64,000 bases of DNA from Roseibium sp. MMSF_3412 (GTDB taxonomy: Bacteria; Pseudomonadota; Alphaproteobacteria; Rhizobiales; Stappiaceae), in contig NZ_JASHJI010000003.1 of the NCBI RefSeq assembly GCF_030733265.1, positions 1 to 64,000 on the forward strand, in the 5' to 3' direction. Shown here in pieces: positions 1 to 9,169 of the stretch (its first letter is position 1; every line of letters starts with the position of its first letter). Made by a program: the position numbers and the translations under genes. Below the pieces are notes generated by a model. It had not been told where the DNA came from and made no database searches. It was given only the letters and a program-made list of their open reading frames with translations.

Positions 1-212
1 CAACATATCTGCCAGGTATCGCAAGACCAACGCCGCCTACGCTTCCCTTCCTTCATAAAACAAATTGTCAAAGAACCATTCGCACGAGCGAATGCGGCCT
101 TAAAGGCACGACCGGAGGCACCTCATCTCGCACCTGCTTCCAGGGCTCAACAATCGTGATGTCCGGTAAGATCAACAGCAAGGAGCGCCATGCGGCAGCG
201 CCGCCGTCGATG
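1..212 (-). other. 5' leader of an rRNA operon (precursor rRNA leader; 16S lies beyond position 1)
   Basis: Read on the minus strand, this stretch has the layout of an alphaproteobacterial rRNA leader. A boxA-like element is followed by a GAAGGGAAGCG / GGCGGCGTTGGTC segment that resembles the conserved block between boxA and 16S rRNA in Rhodobacter and rhizobia. It lies downstream of a strong promoter at 219-247. No mature rRNA sequence is inside the window, so the operon itself is inferred. The right end (about 212) is the expected start of transcription from that promoter. Confidence 0.7.
63..75 (-). promoter_or_regulatory. boxA antitermination element of the rRNA leader
   Basis: The minus strand reads TTCTTTGACAATT, close to the NusB/NusE-binding boxA of rRNA leaders (TGCTCTTTAACA in Escherichia coli, CTTTGACA-type in alphaproteobacteria). 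It lies about 140 nt downstream of the promoter at 219-247. In rRNA operons this element assembles the antitermination complex. Confidence 0.6.
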
Positions 213-218
213 GAGGCG

Positions 219-247
219 GTTATACGCAGGGCCTGAATGCGAGTCAA
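219..247 (-). promoter_or_regulatory. Strong sigma-70-type promoter (rRNA operon promoter)
   Basis: On the minus strand TTGACT (247 to 242) and TATAAC (224 to 219) are separated by exactly 17 bases. This is close to the housekeeping consensus and is the best promoter match I saw in the window. A second TTGACA (260 to 255) just upstream has no matching -10. It points left towards the boxA-bearing leader. Confidence 0.65.
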
Positions 248-260
248 CAGACTTTGTCAA

Positions 261-757
261 AAAAGATTCACAGAAGCGGACACTCCAAGTTTTATATCGT
301 TTTTTCATAAGCTTAGCGACACGTCCCCGGCAACTGATTACCCGGCGGCACATGGCATTGCGGCGTCTTTTCAAGAGGGAAAATCCGCGCTGCCGGATAC
401 CGCGTTGCAGCATCAATCCGGGCGTGCAACAGCAGCCGGACCCGGCGGATTGAGAGACATTGCATACCGGGACCGGCAGCCTCCGGTCCTTGCCCGTGCA
501 TGCGCGCCCCGCCGCGCATGTCGGCAACAGGGGGGTTAATTCACACAGGCATCACAGAACCGTCAAAATCAGGCCTTACGCAACAATCTGCAGGGCAATG
601 GGATCTGGTACTCCCGGTGCATAAACAATTGACGTTTTAGACCAAACACTGCATTTAGCAGGGTCAGCCGCGGTGCGTTCCCGCCTTTACGGGCCTTGAT
701 GGGACGACCGATCGACGGATCTGATGCAGGATTTGTAAAAGGACCGGACTGGAATTA
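261..757. other. Non-coding stretch between the rRNA promoter and the M23 peptidase gene
   Basis: No convincing gene was seen; the short open frames here lack ribosome-binding sites and family resemblance. One promoter-like pair on the plus strand, TTGACG (629-634) and CATTTA (652-657) with a 17-base spacer, could drive the peptidase gene. It is a weak match. Confidence 0.4.
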
Positions 758-2734
758 ATGCATTTTGGCCCTTTCCATAGTGCACAGGGAACCCGGATTG
801 AACTGGGCGATGAACCGCCGCTCCGCGGATACGAGGGGCGTAGCGGTCTTTCGGACAAGCGCCAGGTCTCCTTGCGCTGGCTTGCCGGCACGGTTCTGAC
901 TGGATTGACCTCACTGGTGCTCATGGGCGGGGCCCTGATGGCCGCGCTTGATGGACAATACAGTGTGGAAGCCGCGCCCTCCGCCGATGCGCTTTACGCC
1001 GGTGTTGCCTCCGCGGACGGCGGCAGCACCAAGGGAGACCGGGTTCTCAAGACCGCAGCTGAATACTCCAGCAAGAACGTGATCGACGTGAATGTCATCG
1101 CGCGCGTCGGCGACAAGGACCACATCCGCGTGCAGCCGCATGTTTTCGTCAGCGCCTCCCTTGCAACGCGCAAGGACCCGGAGCTGGCTGATCTCATTCC
1201 GGCCTTCAATCCTCTGAACATGTTTTCCGACAAGTCGGATGAACCGAGTGGCACGGAGTTTGCCGAGACCACGACGGCGCTGATTGCAGACTCCATCTAC
1301 GGCGCCAAGCTGGAAAGCGAAGTCAGCATTTCTCTGGCCCCCTTTCCGACGTCAAGTCCCCTGATCAAGGAAGACAAGACCCCGTCGGAAACCGAGGTTG
1401 AGATTGTCGTGCGCGATGCGGCACGGCTGCTTCTTGCAAGTTCCCCGCAGACCGCCGCGAAAACGCTTGTCGACCCTGGCCGCTTCGACTTCAACCTGGC
1501 GCTCCAGCCCGACCTTGAACGCTACGCCGTCCGCATCACGCCGGAAAACGTCTCCTTTGTCTCCAAGCGCGACGAAGAGATCCGCTTCGCCGGCATGGAG
1601 GAAAGCATTGTCCCGATCACGGAAGGCCAGAACCTGACCGACCTGCTTCTGGACTACGATGCGAATGCGCAGGAAGCCCGCAACATCGCCTCCTCCTTCG
1701 CCAGCCTTTTCGGCATCTCCGAGCTTGAGGACGGCCAGCGCCTGCGCATCGCCTATGCGCCGTCTCCCGATGACCTGGAAAAGATGCGCCCGGAGCGCGT
1801 TTCTCTCTATACAGCCACAGAACATCAGGCGACTGTCGCCCGGTCGGACAGCGGCAGATACATCAAGGCGGAAGAGCCAAGCACGTTCCTTGCCGACGCC
1901 TTCGCCGAAGCCGACCGGGTGTCCTACGGCGGCCCGACACCGGCAATTTACGACAGCCTTTATCAGACGGCCCTGGAGCAGGACATGCCCGAAGAGATCA
2001 TCGATGATCTGGTGCGCATGTTCTCTTTCGATGTCGATTTCAATTCCCGCGTCCAGCCGGGAGACGCGCTGGAACTGTTCTTCACGCCCGGTGACGAAAA
2101 CGCGGCACCGAAGATTCTCTACGCGGCCCTCAATACCGGCAACACCAAACGCGAATTCTACCGCTACCGCACGCCCGATGACGGCGCGACCGACTTTTAT
2201 GACGGCTCCGGCCAGAGCGCCAAGAAGTTCCTGGTTCGAAAGCCGCTCAACGGCGGCAAGTTCCGCTCCGGTTTCGGCATGCGGCGCCATCCGATTCTCA
2301 AATACACGCGCATGCACCGCGGTGTGGACTGGTCGGCGCCGCGCGGCACGCCGATCATTGCCGCAGGCAACGGCACCGTCGTCAAGTCCGGCTGGGCCTC
2401 CGGCTATGGCCGGCGCGTCGAACTGCGGCACACCAACGGCTATGTCACGACCTACAGCCACATGACCGGCTTCGGCAAAGGCATCCGCGAAGGCGCGCGC
2501 GTCACCCAGGGCCAGGTGATCGGCTATGTCGGCTCCACGGGCCTGTCGACCGGACCGCACCTCCACTATGAAGTCCTCGTCAATGGAAGATATGTTGATC
2601 CCATGCGCATCAAGCTGCCGAAGGGACGGACGCTGGACGGGGAAGTGCGGACAAGCTTCGAGGAAGAGCGATACCGCGTCGACACGCTTCTGGAGCGGGC
2701 CCGCAAGCCATCGCGCATCGCAGCGGTCAACTGA
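758..2734 (+). CDS. M23 family metallopeptidase (LytM/NlpD-type murein hydrolase or its regulator), membrane anchored
   Basis: The 658-residue protein has one transmembrane segment at about residues 42-65 and a long periplasmic middle region. The C-terminal LytM/peptidase M23 domain spans about residues 505-630. The zinc site is intact: HRGVD at about residue 519 and HLHYE at about residue 600, matching the HxxxD and HxH motifs. Such proteins cut peptide cross-links in murein or activate amidases during division and growth. The N-terminal anchor and long linker resemble the large M23 proteins common in rhizobia. ATG at 758 is used because it keeps the anchor; its ribosome-binding site is poor. 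The gene stands alone, with a good terminator after it. Confidence 0.85.
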   Translation: MHFGPFHSAQGTRIELGDEPPLRGYEGRSGLSDKRQVSLRWLAGTVLTGLTSLVLMGGALMAALDGQYSVEAAPSADALYAGVASADGGSTKGDRVLKTAAEYSSKNVIDVNVIARVGDKDHIRVQPHVFVSASLATRKDPELADLIPAFNPLNMFSDKSDEPSGTEFAETTTALIADSIYGAKLESEVSISLAPFPTSSPLIKEDKTPSETEVEIVVRDAARLLLASSPQTAAKTLVDPGRFDFNLALQPDLERYAVRITPENVSFVSKRDEEIRFAGMEESIVPITEGQNLTDLLLDYDANAQEARNIASSFASLFGISELEDGQRLRIAYAPSPDDLEKMRPERVSLYTATEHQATVARSDSGRYIKAEEPSTFLADAFAEADRVSYGGPTPAIYDSLYQTALEQDMPEEIIDDLVRMFSFDVDFNSRVQPGDALELFFTPGDENAAPKILYAALNTGNTKREFYRYRTPDDGATDFYDGSGQSAKKFLVRKPLNGGKFRSGFGMRRHPILKYTRMHRGVDWSAPRGTPIIAAGNGTVVKSGWASGYGRRVELRHTNGYVTTYSHMTGFGKGIREGARVTQGQVIGYVGSTGLSTGPHLHYEVLVNGRYVDPMRIKLPKGRTLDGEVRTSFEEERYRVDTLLERARKPSRIAAVN

Positions 2735-2785
2735 GCTGCCAGAGGCTACGGTACGCGCCAACACACATCTGGTCAGAAAGACAAG

Positions 2786-2818
2786 GCCCCGCGGAACATC
2801 TTGCTCCGCGGGGCTTTT
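2786..2818 (+). terminator. Rho-independent terminator of the M23 peptidase gene
   Basis: A perfect 10-bp stem (GCCCCGCGGA at 2786-2795 with TCCGCGGGGC at 2805-2814), a 9-nt loop and a following T run. It lies between the peptidase gene and the convergent clpB. Confidence 0.85.
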
Positions 2819-2843
2819 CGTATCGTGTTCGGGAACGGACGGG

Positions 2844-5441
2844 TTACGCCGCTGCACTCTCAGAGCCGGCAACCTGGAAAACCAGCCTGTCGGCCCCCGC
2901 GGACACATCGACCGTCTGCCCGTCGAGAATATCTCCGGCCAGGAGTTTCTCCGCCAGCGGATCCTGGACATCCTTCTGGATGACCCGTTTCAGCGGACGG
3001 GCGCCATAGGCAGGATCGTAGCCTTTCTGGGCCAGCCAGCCGAGTGCGCTGTCGTCCACGTTGAGGGTGATCTTGCGATCCTCCAGAAGCGTGTGAAGCC
3101 GCTCCAGCTGGATCTTGACGATATCGCCCATCTGCGCCCGCTGCAGCCGATGGAACAGAACAATCTCATCCAGCCGGTTCAGGAACTCGGGCCGGAAATG
3201 CCCGCGCACCGATGTCATCACCTCGTCCCGGACCGCATCGCTGTCCTGGCCTTCCGGCTGGTTGACCAGGTACTCCGCACCCAGGTTGGACGTCATGATG
3301 ATCAGCGTGTTGCGGAAGTCGACGGTGCGGCCCTGACCGTCGGTCAGACGGCCATCGTCGAGCACCTGAAGCAGCACGTTGAACACATCGCTATGCGCCT
3401 TTTCGATTTCATCGAAAAGCACGACCTGGTAGGGCCGCCTGCGCACGGCTTCGGTGAGCGCGCCGCCTTCCTCGTAGCCGACATAGCCCGGAGGCGCTCC
3501 GATCAGCCGGGCCACGGAGTGTTTCTCCATGAATTCCGACATGTCGATACGCACCATCGCGCTGTCGTCGTCAAACAGGAAGCTGGCAAGGGCCTTGGTC
3601 AGCTCCGTCTTGCCGACACCGGTCGGCCCCAGGAACATGAACGAACCGATGGGCCTGTGCGGGTCCTGCAGGCCGGCACGCGCGCGCCTGACCGCGGTGG
3701 ACACGGCATGAATGGCCTCTGCCTGACCGACGACGCGCTTTGCCAGCATGTCTTCCATCCGCAGCAGCTTTTCCCGTTCGCCTTCCAGCATCTTGTCCAC
3801 CGGGATACCGGTCCACTTCGAAACAACCTGGGCGATATGCGCAGGTGAAACGGCTTCATCGACCATCGCGTCCTTGTCTTCCGACGCCTCGGCCTCCGAC
3901 AATTGCCGCTCCAGATCCGGAACAACGCCATAGGCCAGTTCACCGGCTTTCGCCAGGTCGCCCTGCCGCTGCGCGATTTCCAGATCGGTCCGTGCCTGCT
4001 CAAGCTGTTCCTTGATCTTCTGTTCAAGGTTCAGCTTTTCCTTCTCGCCAAGCCAGCGATTGGTGAGCGCCTGAGACTGCTCTTCCAGGTTTGTCAGCTC
4101 CTGTTCGAGCTTGCTCAGCCGGTCACGGGACGCCTCGTCGCTTTCCACCTTCAGCGCTTCGCGCTCGATCTTCAGCTGTATGATCCGGCGATCCAGCTCA
4201 TCCAGCTCTTCCGGCTTGGAATCGACCTGCATGCGCAGCCGGCTCGCCGCCTCATCGACCAGATCGATCGCCTTGTCGGGCAGAAACCGGTCTGTGATGT
4301 AACGGTTGGACAGGTTGGCTGCCGAGACGATCGCGCTGTCGGTAATGCGCACGCCATGGTGCAGTTCATATTTTTCCTTGATACCGCGCAGGATCGAGAC
4401 CGTATCCTCGACCGTCGGTTCCGTCACGAAGACCGGCTGAAAACGCCGGGCAAGCGCTGCATCCTTTTCGACATGCTTGCGGTATTCGTCCAGGGTCGTC
4501 GCCCCCACGCAGTGCAGTTCGCCGCGCGCAAGCGCCGGTTTCAGCAGGTTGGACGCATCCATCGCGCCATCCGCCTTGCCAGCGCCGACAAGCGTGTGCA
4601 TCTCGTCGATGAACAGGATGATGCCGCCGGCCGCCGCTTCGACTTCCGACAGCACCGCCTTCAGACGCTCCTCGAATTCACCACGATACTTCGCACCCGC
4701 GATCAGCGCGCCCATGTCCAGCGCAAGCAACTGCTTGTCCTTCAGGGATTCAGGAACATCTCCATTGACGATCCTGAGTGCGAGGCCTTCCGCGATGGCC
4801 GTTTTGCCGACGCCGGGTTCACCGATCAGAACCGGGTTGTTCTTGGTTCTACGGGACAGAACCTGAATGGTTCGCCGGATTTCCTCATCGCGGCCAATCA
4901 CCGGATCGAGTTTGCCGTCGCGGGCGACTTCCGTCAGATCCCGGGCATATTTCTTCAACGCTTCATACTGGTTTTCAGCGGTCGCGCTGTCTGCGGTGCG
5001 GCCCTGGCGAAGCTGGTTGATTGCATCATTGAGGCCATTCGGCGTCACGCCGTGGCGCTTCATCAGCTTGCCCGCCTCACTTTCGCCGTCCATGGCAAGG
5101 GCAAGCAACAGGCGTTCAACGGTGACGAAGCTGTCGCCTGCCTTCTCCGCAATCTTTTCAGCCTGCTCGAAAAGGCGCGCCGTTGGCTGCGCCATGTAAA
5201 GCTGCCCCGAGCCGCCGGAGACCTTGGGCATCTTGTCCAGGATGCCTTCGAGATCCCCTTTCAGGGCCTTTGCCTTTCCGCCGGCGCGTTCGATCAACCC
5301 GGTGGCCATGCCTTCCGGATCGTCCAGAAGCACCTTCAAGATGTGTTCCGGCGCGAACTGCTGGTGTCCGCGCCCAAGGGCAAATGTCTGAGCGGACTGC
5401 ACAAAGCCTCGTGCGCGCTCAGTGTATTTTTCAAAGTTCAT
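2844..5441 (-). CDS. clpB: ATP-dependent chaperone ClpB
   Basis: 865 residues, the normal ClpB length. The order is a Clp N-terminal repeat domain, first AAA+ module (Walker A GEPGVGKT near residue 206, Walker B ILFIDEMH), a coiled-coil middle domain at about residues 410-525 rich in E, L, Q and R, and a second AAA+ module (Walker A GPTGVGKT, Walker [12 protein letters not shown]). The middle domain separates ClpB from ClpA/ClpC. It threads aggregated proteins through its hexameric ring together with DnaK. Start at 5441 is supported by AGGAGGT at 5447-5453. A repeat element begins only 63 bp upstream, so the promoter is either very close to the gene or inside that element. Confidence 0.97.
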   Translation of the reverse strand: MNFEKYTERARGFVQSAQTFALGRGHQQFAPEHILKVLLDDPEGMATGLIERAGGKAKALKGDLEGILDKMPKVSGGSGQLYMAQPTARLFEQAEKIAEKAGDSFVTVERLLLALAMDGESEAGKLMKRHGVTPNGLNDAINQLRQGRTADSATAENQYEALKKYARDLTEVARDGKLDPVIGRDEEIRRTIQVLSRRTKNNPVLIGEPGVGKTAIAEGLALRIVNGDVPESLKDKQLLALDMGALIAGAKYRGEFEERLKAVLSEVEAAAGGIILFIDEMHTLVGAGKADGAMDASNLLKPALARGELHCVGATTLDEYRKHVEKDAALARRFQPVFVTEPTVEDTVSILRGIKEKYELHHGVRITDSAIVSAANLSNRYITDRFLPDKAIDLVDEAASRLRMQVDSKPEELDELDRRIIQLKIEREALKVESDEASRDRLSKLEQELTNLEEQSQALTNRWLGEKEKLNLEQKIKEQLEQARTDLEIAQRQGDLAKAGELAYGVVPDLERQLSEAEASEDKDAMVDEAVSPAHIAQVVSKWTGIPVDKMLEGEREKLLRMEDMLAKRVVGQAEAIHAVSTAVRRARAGLQDPHRPIGSFMFLGPTGVGKTELTKALASFLFDDDSAMVRIDMSEFMEKHSVARLIGAPPGYVGYEEGGALTEAVRRRPYQVVLFDEIEKAHSDVFNVLLQVLDDGRLTDGQGRTVDFRNTLIIMTSNLGAEYLVNQPEGQDSDAVRDEVMTSVRGHFRPEFLNRLDEIVLFHRLQRAQMGDIVKIQLERLHTLLEDRKITLNVDDSALGWLAQKGYDPAYGARPLKRVIQKDVQDPLAEKLLAGDILDGQTVDVSAGADRLVFQVAGSESAAA

Positions 5442-5504
5442 TCTCTACCTCCTACCCGTCCGCACCACCCGAAGCATGGGGAACGTCGTTGGATATGGAC
5501 CCCG

Positions 5505-5769
5505 AGGGTACGGACCCATAAATGAGGCCGAAATGGTTTGAGGCGGCTTGCGTCTCGTCAAGGAGCCAAAGCGCAGGAAATGTGGTTCATTTTCAAGCCT
5601 TTCGCAACGCCGAGGAGGAGCAAGCGGTCAAATCCGAAGGACATGGAAATGGCTTCACCCCGCGGCGTCAGCGTGCTTGACCGGGCAGGAAGCCCGCTCC
5701 ACACACCCTTCCTAGCGGGATTTAGCCATGTCGCATGCCATTTCAGTCTCATTTATGGGTTCGCACCCT
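5505..5769. repeat. Dispersed repeat with terminal inverted repeats, copy A (long form)
   Basis: The ends are inverted copies of each other: 5505-5526 against 5748-5769, with 2 mismatches in 22, both containing ACCCATAAATGAG. The interior to 5653 is highly similar to the copy at 14408-14585, including a shared block around 5577-5610. An 86-bp stretch at 5654-5739 is absent from the other copy. No transposase is encoded, so it looks like a non-autonomous, MITE-like element. It sits between clpB and the DUF4167 gene, 63 bp upstream of the clpB start. Confidence 0.8.
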
Positions 5770-5862
5770 AAACGGGCATCCATGCAGTCTCATTGAGCAC
5801 TGCCCTCCTAATATAGTGTTGCATTTTCATCACAAAAGCCCCTCCAGGCCAAAATTCGCGCA

Positions 5863-5892
5863 ACAAAAAACGGCGCCCGTCGGACGCCGTTC
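5863..5892 (-). terminator. Rho-independent terminator of the DUF4167 gene
   Basis: On the minus strand an AACGGCGTCCG / CGGGCGCCGTT hairpin (5870-5892, one wobble) is followed by TTTTTT. It lies just downstream of the stop codon of the DUF4167 gene. Confidence 0.8.
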
Positions 5893-5919
5893 TGGATGTT
5901 TCGATTTGCCGGATTGCCG

Positions 5920-6642
5920 TCAGTCGGACGCGGCCGCAGTTTCAGCAGAAGCGTCCTCACTCGCCTTGGGACGACGGGTCCGTGTGGTCCGGCGTCGCGG
6001 CTTGGCCTGCTCGTCTTCGGAGGCCTCGACCGGGCTCTCGTCACCCTCGGACGATGCCTCTGTCGTGCCTGCCGCCTGATCTCCAGACGCACGGCGCGGC
6101 GTCCGCGATCTTGGTGTCCGGGTTCGGCGGCGCGGCTTCTCGTCGGAATCGCCGTCCTCGGCATCCGCTTTCTGACCTGCACCGTTGACCTGGCCTTCCT
6201 GGTCGATCACCGGCATGTCTTCGATAAACGGCTGCGGGCTGTTCGCATCGACAACGTCGCCGTCTGCTGCGGCACGTTCCTGCGCAGGCCGCTCCGAACC
6301 GTTGACCGGTGGCGTGGCGCCATTTGTTCCGCTGGCGGCTTCACCTGACGTGTCTTCGCTGTCCGCGCGCACGGCCGGCTGTGCCGAAGGTTGCTGCTGC
6401 GGCTGTGCTGCGGCAACGATCCGCAGATAGTGCTCCGCATGCTGGTTGTAGTTTTCGAACATCACGCGGTCGCCGGATGCCTGGGCATCTCTGGCAAGCT
6501 GCTGATACTTCTCCGCGATATGCATCGCTGTGCCGCGGATTTTCACATCAGGACCGTTTGATTCGTAAGTCCGGGTTAACGGATTGGGACCTTTGCGGCC
6601 CCGACCGCGCATACGCTTATTGCTTTGATTTCCTGGTCTCAT
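5920..6642 (-). CDS. DUF4167 domain protein, RNA-binding-like, with a basic/acidic low-complexity tail
   Basis: 240 residues. The N-terminal 80 residues (NKRMRGRGRKGPNPLTRTYESNG..., then a helical segment containing AEKYQQLARDA and NYNQHAEHY) match the DUF4167 domain found across Hyphomicrobiales. The remainder is low-complexity: Q- and P-rich, then acidic stretches alternating with RRRTRTPRSRTPRR-type basic clusters, so probably disordered. The function is unknown; the arginine/glycine-rich start suggests nucleic-acid binding, as an inference. ATG at 6642 is chosen over the upstream in-frame start at 6693 because family members begin MRPGQ-like. The neighbourhood prfA-prmC-DUF4167-clpB is typical of the group. 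Confidence 0.8.
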   Translation of the reverse strand: MRPGNQSNKRMRGRGRKGPNPLTRTYESNGPDVKIRGTAMHIAEKYQQLARDAQASGDRVMFENYNQHAEHYLRIVAAAQPQQQPSAQPAVRADSEDTSGEAASGTNGATPPVNGSERPAQERAAADGDVVDANSPQPFIEDMPVIDQEGQVNGAGQKADAEDGDSDEKPRRRTRTPRSRTPRRASGDQAAGTTEASSEGDESPVEASEDEQAKPRRRTTRTRRPKASEDASAETAAASD

Positions 6643-7004
6643 CCTGCCGTTTTCTCTTGCGGAACGGCGGTCAGCGAAACGCTGACCCAACATCGGAATT
6701 GCTTAAACCGATACGAAATACACACCGAAACCAACAATGCTGGTTCGCGGCTGCCTTTCAAAACACGCGCAACGCATTCCAGGCCGATGGCCAGCGCTCA
6801 CGTCTTCCTCGTCGACAGTCCAAAACACCGGAAGGCCCGATTTGCAGCTGAATACTTCGCGCGATAAGCGTGTCTCGTCTTCACACTGCCGGATGCGTAT
6901 GCCCCGCTAAACGCTGTTCACATTTCCGGTTTCGGCGAGTCGAACCTAACCGTTTCCGCCGCAATTTCCAAGTGCTTTTTCGCGTTTGGATCAAAACAGT
7001 AAAA
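6643..7004. other. Non-coding region between prmC and the DUF4167 gene, with a leader hairpin
   Basis: No gene seen in these 362 bases. A perfect hairpin GGTCAGCG-AAA-CGCTGACC (6669-6687) lies 27 nt before the DUF4167 start, so it would be in that gene's 5' untranslated RNA. The promoter of the DUF4167 gene is expected here, but I could not pick one confidently. Confidence 0.4.
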
Positions 7005-7862
7005 TTATGTCCCGCGCGCAAGCGCAACGCGGTCGTTCCCGGCAAGATCCTTAATGATTTCAATCTCTCCAAGGTCATGTTGACGCAGCAGTTTTTCAAC
7101 AGAGGCAGCCTGATCGTATCCGATCTCGAGCGCGATTCGGGCACCGGAACGCAACAAACCCGCCGCCTGCGGTACAAGTGCGGCATATGCGTTGAGACCG
7201 TTTTCGCCGCCATCAAGAGCGAGCCGGGGATCATGATCGATGACTTCCGGGCTCAACTCTTCCAGGACACGGCTGCAGATGTAGGGCGGATTGCTGACGA
7301 TCCAGTCCGGCCCCTCTGTCCGATCCAGGTCCATGGCGGCGAGATAGTCGGCACAAATAGGATGAAAACGGTCTTCGACACTGTGAAGGCGCGCATTGTT
7401 GACGGCACATGCAAGGGCGTCTTCCGACAGGTCGATCGCGATCGCCCTGCCTCTGGGACGTTCGGCAAGCAAGGTCACCGCAATTGCGCCCGATCCGGTA
7501 CCGATGTCCCAAATCGTGACCGGCGCGTCGCCGGCGGTCCTGCTCAGAACCGCGTCGATGAGTGTTTCCGTATCCGGGCGCGGTTCCAGGGTCGCACTGT
7601 TCAGCAAAAACCGGCGGCCGTAAAACTCGCGCTCGCCGAGGATGCGGCCAAGCGGCATGCCGCCCATGCGCAGTACCGCCTTTTCCTCGATCTCGCGAAC
7701 CTGCGCCGCATCGACCTCCTGGGCATCGTTGAGAAGAAGATCGGACAGGCCAATCCCGAGCAGCGTGCTCACCAGAAGTTTTGCATCGAGTTCGGGATCG
7801 GAAATCTCCGCGCCGCGGAACCGGTCCCTGATCTGCCGGTAAAGTCGGCCCGCCTGCATCAT
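7005..7862 (-). CDS. prmC: Peptide chain release factor N5-glutamine methyltransferase PrmC (HemK)
   Basis: 285 residues. PrmC methylates the glutamine of the GGQ motif of release factors RF1 and RF2, using SAM. Seen: the N-terminal helical domain, the SAM-binding motif (WDIGTGSGAIAV) and the catalytic NPPY motif (WIVSNPPYICS, near residue 190). Its ATG overlaps the prfA stop by one base (TGATG), so it is translationally coupled to its own substrate's gene, the usual arrangement. Confidence 0.96.
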   Translation of the reverse strand: MMQAGRLYRQIRDRFRGAEISDPELDAKLLVSTLLGIGLSDLLLNDAQEVDAAQVREIEEKAVLRMGGMPLGRILGEREFYGRRFLLNSATLEPRPDTETLIDAVLSRTAGDAPVTIWDIGTGSGAIAVTLLAERPRGRAIAIDLSEDALACAVNNARLHSVEDRFHPICADYLAAMDLDRTEGPDWIVSNPPYICSRVLEELSPEVIDHDPRLALDGGENGLNAYAALVPQAAGLLRSGARIALEIGYDQAASVEKLLRQHDLGEIEIIKDLAGNDRVALARGT

Positions 7863-8935
7863 CAGGCGTCTTCGGATGCCAGCAGATTGGCCTGATAATC
7901 GACAATCAGGGCTTCGATGACCTCACCGAGGCCTTCTCCGGCAACAATCTGCTCGAGCTTGTACAACGTCAGCCCTATGCGGTGATCGGTCACGCGGCCC
8001 TGTGGGAAATTGTAGGTCCGGATACGTTCCGAACGGTCGCCGGAACCAACCTGAAGCCGGCGCGCCTCGGTGCGTTCGTTGGCGGCGCGTTCGCGCTCCT
8101 CGTCATAGATGCGGGCGCGCAGAAGCTGCATGGCCCGGGCCTTGTTCTTGTGCTGCGACCGCTCATCCTGCACCGCGACCACGATCCCGGTCGGGATATG
8201 CGTGATGCGCACGGCGGAATCGGTCGTGTTGACGTGTTGGCCGCCGGCCCCGGAAGCACGGAAGGTGTCAATGCGCAAGTCGCTGTCCTGAACATCGATA
8301 TCGACATCCTCGGCCTGCGGCAGAACCGCTACGGTCGCCGCCGACGTGTGGATGCGTCCTCCCGATTCCGTTGCCGGGACCCTTTGCACGCGGTGCACAC
8401 CGGACTCGAATTTCAGCCGGGCAAACACGTTCTCACCCGACACGGAGGCAATGATTTCCTTGAACCCGCCGACTTCGCCTTCGCTCGCCGACAGGATTTC
8501 CACTTTCCAGCCTTGCAGTTCGGCATAGCGCTGATACATGCGGAACAGATCTCCGGCAAAAAGGGCCGCTTCGTCCCCGCCCGTTCCGGCACGGACCTCG
8601 AGAATGGCATCGTTCGCGTCCGCTTCGTCCTTGGGCAGAAGGCCGATACGCACATCCTGCGACAGTTGCTCGACGCTTTCGTTCAGTTCGTCGCGCTCAA
8701 GCTCGGCAAGTTCGCGCATTTCGGCATCCGTCTCCGGATCGTCAATAAGTGCGCGGGCACCGGCGAGATCGTCTTCAGCCTTGATGAGCGCGCGGATTTT
8801 CTGAACGAGCGGCTCAAGCCCGGCATATTCCCGTGACAGTTTCACATAGACAGCCGGCTCCGGTCCGCTCGACATCAGGTGTTCGATCTCGGCAAAACGG
8901 TCCAGCAGGACATCGAGTTTCTGACGCGCCAGCAT
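7862..8935 (-). CDS. prfA: Peptide chain release factor 1 (RF1)
   Basis: 357 residues, the standard RF1 length. It carries the PAT tripeptide that reads UAA and UAG ([11 protein letters not shown]) and the catalytic GGQ loop near residue 230 ([10 protein letters not shown]) that triggers peptide release in the ribosome. It is co-directional with ptsP upstream (234-bp gap) and directly coupled to prmC downstream, which modifies its GGQ glutamine. Confidence 0.97.
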   Translation of the reverse strand: MLARQKLDVLLDRFAEIEHLMSSGPEPAVYVKLSREYAGLEPLVQKIRALIKAEDDLAGARALIDDPETDAEMRELAELERDELNESVEQLSQDVRIGLLPKDEADANDAILEVRAGTGGDEAALFAGDLFRMYQRYAELQGWKVEILSASEGEVGGFKEIIASVSGENVFARLKFESGVHRVQRVPATESGGRIHTSAATVAVLPQAEDVDIDVQDSDLRIDTFRASGAGGQHVNTTDSAVRITHIPTGIVVAVQDERSQHKNKARAMQLLRARIYDEERERAANERTEARRLQVGSGDRSERIRTYNFPQGRVTDHRIGLTLYKLEQIVAGEGLGEVIEALIVDYQANLLASEDA

Positions 8936-9169
8936 AAGCGCAGGATCTCCTTGGTCGCGTCGGCGGCAAGCAAAGCCGCACGAGACAAATCAATTCCAAA
9001 ACGGACGGTACCGGTCAAGGCAGCCCGCGTTCCGGTTCCGTTGACCCGGTTTGACGCACGGACCCGAATCCGTGTGTCGTTGTGATTTTCCCACATATCA
9101 GCGCAGCCAAAGGATAGCTAGGTCATACCGCCAATCCGCCGATCCGCTCCGTCGGGCGATCGCGGCCGG

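Noticed and set aside
1352..2971. Long open frame on the minus strand opposite the M23 peptidase gene
   Set aside because: It is the antisense of a clear gene in GC-rich DNA, has no family motif and would overlap the terminator at 2786.
3903..5525. 540-codon open frame on the plus strand opposite clpB
   Set aside because: Antisense shadow of clpB; composition and lack of motifs show no real protein.
5538..5771. Small open frames inside repeat copy A (and the matching ones at 14424-14713 in copy B)
   Set aside because: The frames are kept only over the shared DNA and are broken differently outside it; the similarity is of the DNA element, not of a protein.
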